A stretch of 64,000 nucleotides of DNA from Paraburkholderia panacisoli (GTDB taxonomy: Bacteria > Pseudomonadota > Gammaproteobacteria > Burkholderiales > Burkholderiaceae): assembly GCF_008369935.1 (NCBI RefSeq), contig NZ_VTUZ01000007.1:62001-126000 (forward strand), written 5' to 3'. Positions 61,681 to 64,000 of this stretch are shown piece after piece. The first letter of the stretch is position 1; every line of letters begins with the position of its first letter. The translations under genes and the position numbers were made by a program. Below the pieces are notes generated by a model. That model was not told the DNA's origin and ran no database searches. It saw only the letters and a program-made list of their open reading frames with translations.

Positions 61681-63468
61681 ATGACCAATGCAACACGTGC
61701 AACACCCAACGCCGCGCTGACCTGCGACGTACTCGTCATCGGCTCGGGCGCGGGCGGTCTTGCGACGGCCATCACCGCGCGCAAGCACGAGCTCGACGTG
61801 ATCGTGATCGAGAAGGAGCCGTTCTTCGGCGGGACGACCGCGTTTTCCGGCGGCGTGCTATGGATTCCGGGCAATCGTCACGCGAACAGCAGTCACGTGA
61901 GCGACACGCGCGAAGCGGCGCTGACCTACATGCGCAACGAGACCGGCGCATTTTTCGATCAGGCAGCGGTCGACGCGTTTCTCGATACCGGCCCACAAAT
62001 GCTCGACTTCTTCGAGCGCGAGACCACGGTCAAATTCGTGCCGACGCTGTATCCGGACTATCACCCGAACGTAGGCGGGGGCGTGGATATCGGCCGTTCG
62101 GTGGTGGCCGCGCCGTTCGATGCGCGCGCGCTCGGCAAGGACATCGCGCGTCTGCGGCCGCCGCTGAAGACGATCACCTTCATCGGCATGATGTTCAACT
62201 CGTCGAACGCGGACCTGAAGCACTTCTTCAACGCGACGCGCTCGCTGACTTCGGCGCTTTACGTGGCGAAGCGACTCGCCAGCCATCTGAAGGATCTCGC
62301 GTTGTACCGGCGCGGCGTGCAGGTGACGAGCGGCAACGCGCTCGCCGCGCGGCTGGCGAAGTCTGCGCTCGACCTCGGCATTCCGATTCACACGAACACC
62401 GGGGCGCGTGAGCTGACGGTCGTCGGCCAACGCGTGACGGGCGCGCTCGTCAGCGGACCGGACGGCGAGATGCGCATTGCCGCGCGGCGCGGTGTCGTGC
62501 TGGCATGCGGCGGCTTTTCGCATGACGTGGCGCGCATCGCCAAAGCGTATCCGCACGTGCGGCGCGGCGGCGAACACGTGTCGCCGGTGCCGCCCGGCAA
62601 TACTGGTGATGGCGTCGGCATGGCGGAGCGGCTCGGCGCGAAAGTGGCGATCCGTTACCCGCAGCCCGCGGCCTGGATGCCGGTCTCGCGCGTGCCGATG
62701 CGCGACGGCAGCGTCGGCGTGTTTCCGCATCTGCTCGATCGCTACAAGCCCGGCATCATCGGCGTGACACGGGCGGGCAAGCGCTTCACGAACGAAGCGA
62801 ATTCGTATCACGACGTCGGCGCGGCGATGATCGAAGCGTGCGCGAACGAGCGCGAAACCGCGATGTGGCTGATCTGCGATCACGCGACCATCCGCAAATA
62901 CGGGCTCGGATTTGCGAAGCCCGCGCCGGTCCCGCTCGGGCGGCTGCTGCGCAACGGCTATCTGAACACCGGGCGCACGCTCGCCGAACTCGCGCGCAAC
63001 GCGGGACTGGACGGCGCGGCGCTGGAAGCGACGGTGAAACGCTACAACGCGGACGCGGTGCGTGGCGAAGACCCGGAGTTCGGCCGTGGCACGACCTCGT
63101 TCAACCGCTACCTCGCCGACCCGGAACAGCGGCCGAACCCGTGCGTCGCGCCGATCGGCGACGGACCGTATTACGCGCTGAAGGTGGTAATGGGCGACCT
63201 CGGCACCTTCGACGGCATCTCGACCCAGGTGACGGGCGAGGTGCTGAACGAAGCCGGCGCGCCGATTGCCGGTCTCTATGCGGTGGGCAACGATCGCGCC
63301 AGCGTGATGGGCGGCAACTATCCGGGCGCGGGCATCACGCTCGGCCCGATCATGACCTTCGGCTATATCACCGGCCAGCATCTGGCGGGCGTCGGCGCCA
63401 TCGGTGCGAACTCGCCAGGCGATGCCGGAGCCGGCGCAACCAGAACTGTATTGAGGACAGGCACATGA
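61681..63468 (+). CDS. FAD-dependent dehydrogenase, 3-oxosteroid 1-dehydrogenase-like
   Basis: A 595-residue flavoprotein of the fumarate reductase/KstD superfamily. FAD-binding V-I-G-S-G-A-G-G-L near 20-28, F-F-G-G-T-T-A-F-S-G-G near 48-58 and the C-terminal G-N-D-R-A-S-V-M-G-G-N-Y-P-G-A-G-I-T near 539-556 are typical of KstD-like enzymes. Members introduce a double bond next to a ring ketone in steroids, terpenoids or other cyclic ketones. Its stop overlaps the NIPSNAP gene start (ATGA). The substrate cannot be decided. Confidence 0.83.
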   Translation: MTNATRATPNAALTCDVLVIGSGAGGLATAITARKHELDVIVIEKEPFFGGTTAFSGGVLWIPGNRHANSSHVSDTREAALTYMRNETGAFFDQAAVDAFLDTGPQMLDFFERETTVKFVPTLYPDYHPNVGGGVDIGRSVVAAPFDARALGKDIARLRPPLKTITFIGMMFNSSNADLKHFFNATRSLTSALYVAKRLASHLKDLALYRRGVQVTSGNALAARLAKSALDLGIPIHTNTGARELTVVGQRVTGALVSGPDGEMRIAARRGVVLACGGFSHDVARIAKAYPHVRRGGEHVSPVPPGNTGDGVGMAERLGAKVAIRYPQPAAWMPVSRVPMRDGSVGVFPHLLDRYKPGIIGVTRAGKRFTNEANSYHDVGAAMIEACANERETAMWLICDHATIRKYGLGFAKPAPVPLGRLLRNGYLNTGRTLAELARNAGLDGAALEATVKRYNADAVRGEDPEFGRGTTSFNRYLADPEQRPNPCVAPIGDGPYYALKVVMGDLGTFDGISTQVTGEVLNEAGAPIAGLYAVGNDRASVMGGNYPGAGITLGPIMTFGYITGQHLAGVGAIGANSPGDAGAGATRTVLRTGT

Positions 63469-63803
63469 GCAGCGGCAAACCTTTTGTCGATCACCGCATC
63501 TATACGATCCGCCCGCGCGGCATGACGGAATTCATCGACGTATTCGATCGCCTTGCCATGCCGATCCAGGTGAAGTATCTCGGTGCGCCGGTCGGCTTCT
63601 ATATGAGCGACATCGGCGCGTTGAACCAGGTCGTGCATCTGTGGGGCTACGAGAGCATCGCCGATTACGACCAGCGCCGCACCGCGCGCGATGCCGATCC
63701 TGAATGGCCCGCGTATCTGCAGGCATCGGCGCATCTGATCGTCGCGCAGGAAAGCCGGATCATCAGGCGCGTCGATTTCAGGAGTCTGGCGATGCTTCGC
63801 TAG
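63465..63803 (+). CDS. NIPSNAP-family protein
   Basis: A 112-residue ferredoxin-like (dimeric alpha-beta barrel) protein with the NIPSNAP pattern: [10 protein letters not shown] near the start, [18 protein letters not shown] near 44-61, and [11 protein letters not shown]. Family members occur in many catabolic operons with unknown or accessory function. It is translationally coupled to the flavoprotein by ATGA. Confidence 0.82.
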   Translation: MSSGKPFVDHRIYTIRPRGMTEFIDVFDRLAMPIQVKYLGAPVGFYMSDIGALNQVVHLWGYESIADYDQRRTARDADPEWPAYLQASAHLIVAQESRIIRRVDFRSLAMLR

Positions 63804-63852
63804 CGGGACGCGTGGCGTAGCAGCACGCGCATCACTCAGGAGGAGACAGAAC

Positions 63853-64000
63853 ATGAACGATCAAACACGGCGCGTCGCGATCGTGACGGGCGGCGCAAAC
63901 GGCATCGGCTGGGCGACCGCGCAACGTTTCGCGCAGGACGGCTATGGCGTGGCGGTCGCCGACATGGATGCGGACCGGGCTCGCGAACGCGCCCGCGAAC
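63853..64000 (+). CDS. Short-chain dehydrogenase, cut by the window end
   Basis: The first 49 residues of an [18 protein letters not shown] near 7-21 gives the full TGxxxGIG cofactor motif, followed by V-A-V-A-D-M-D, typical of NAD-dependent enzymes. AGGAGA precedes the ATG at 63853. It is the fourth gene of the operon and a second, distinct SDR, so the pathway probably includes two alcohol/ketone steps. Confidence 0.85.
   Translation, partial: MNDQTRRVAIVTGGANGIGWATAQRFAQDGYGVAVADMDADRARERARE

Overview
The window is high-GC, densely coded chromosomal DNA of a Burkholderia-type betaproteobacterium, most likely Paraburkholderia or a close relative. This follows from codon bias (G/C in third positions), the ptxS-kgu locus, the Burkholderia-style methyl-accepting receptors, DHA2-type exporters beside LysR regulators, and short intergenic hairpin repeats. 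I see no rRNA, tRNA, CRISPR, insertion sequence, phage gene or replication origin. The gene content is that of a catabolic secondary replicon or a metabolic stretch of a main chromosome.

Layout. 1-837: end of a LysR gene. 950-6650: complete 2-ketogluconate operon kguE-kguK-kguT-kguD-ptxS with a LacI-type operator in front and two hairpin repeats between kguK and kguT. 6711-9282: YhfC-type membrane protease, two small unknown proteins and a Spy/CpxP-like periplasmic protein. 9732-11542: Lrp regulator and a saccharopine-dehydrogenase-like enzyme. 11735-14430: a CydX-like micropeptide translationally coupled to a P-loop ATPase, a lipoprotein, and CorA. 14805-21074: ribose-type ABC transporter with LacI repressor and ribokinase (rbsB-A-C-R-K). 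21373-23273: chemoreceptor with a probable FliA promoter. 23649-24410: hydratase of the FAH fold. 25173-30208: prkA-yeaH-spoVR stress cluster. 30471-36706: MHS transporter, glycosyltransferase, small proteins, a decayed ABC permease in front of an 8-oxoguanine deaminase, and a LysR regulator. 36960-42841: SDR enzyme, DHA2 exporter with divergent LysR, second chemoreceptor, AhpD-like protein. 43072-46692: thioredoxin-reductase-like ferredoxin-NADP reductase, a small glycine-rich secreted protein, and a hybrid PAS histidine kinase. 46923-49366: acyl-CoA dehydrogenase, NodS-like methyltransferase and glycosyltransferase, a compact biosynthetic cluster of unknown product. 49447-51388: DUF421 protein and a DHA2 exporter. 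51611-52161: two very small genes. 52523-56430: mprF-acvB (lysyl-phosphatidylglycerol synthesis and hydrolysis). 56522-58289: ilvA with an isoleucine-rich leader peptide and terminator. 58534-60631: pobA and its AraC-type regulator. 60797-64000: start of a catabolic operon (SDR, KstD-like flavoprotein, NIPSNAP, SDR cut by the window end).

The strongest new observation is a complete-looking transcription attenuator in front of ilvA. It has a 20-codon leader with six isoleucine codons, a terminator, and an alternative pairing that begins at the end of the leader reading frame. Other points worth following are the orphan CydX-like peptide coupled to an ATPase, the acyl-CoA dehydrogenase/methyltransferase/glycosyltransferase cluster, the strongly promoted 47-residue gene at 51611, and the mprF-acvB pair. 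Functional calls are from recognisable motifs and gene order read by eye; no database search was run.
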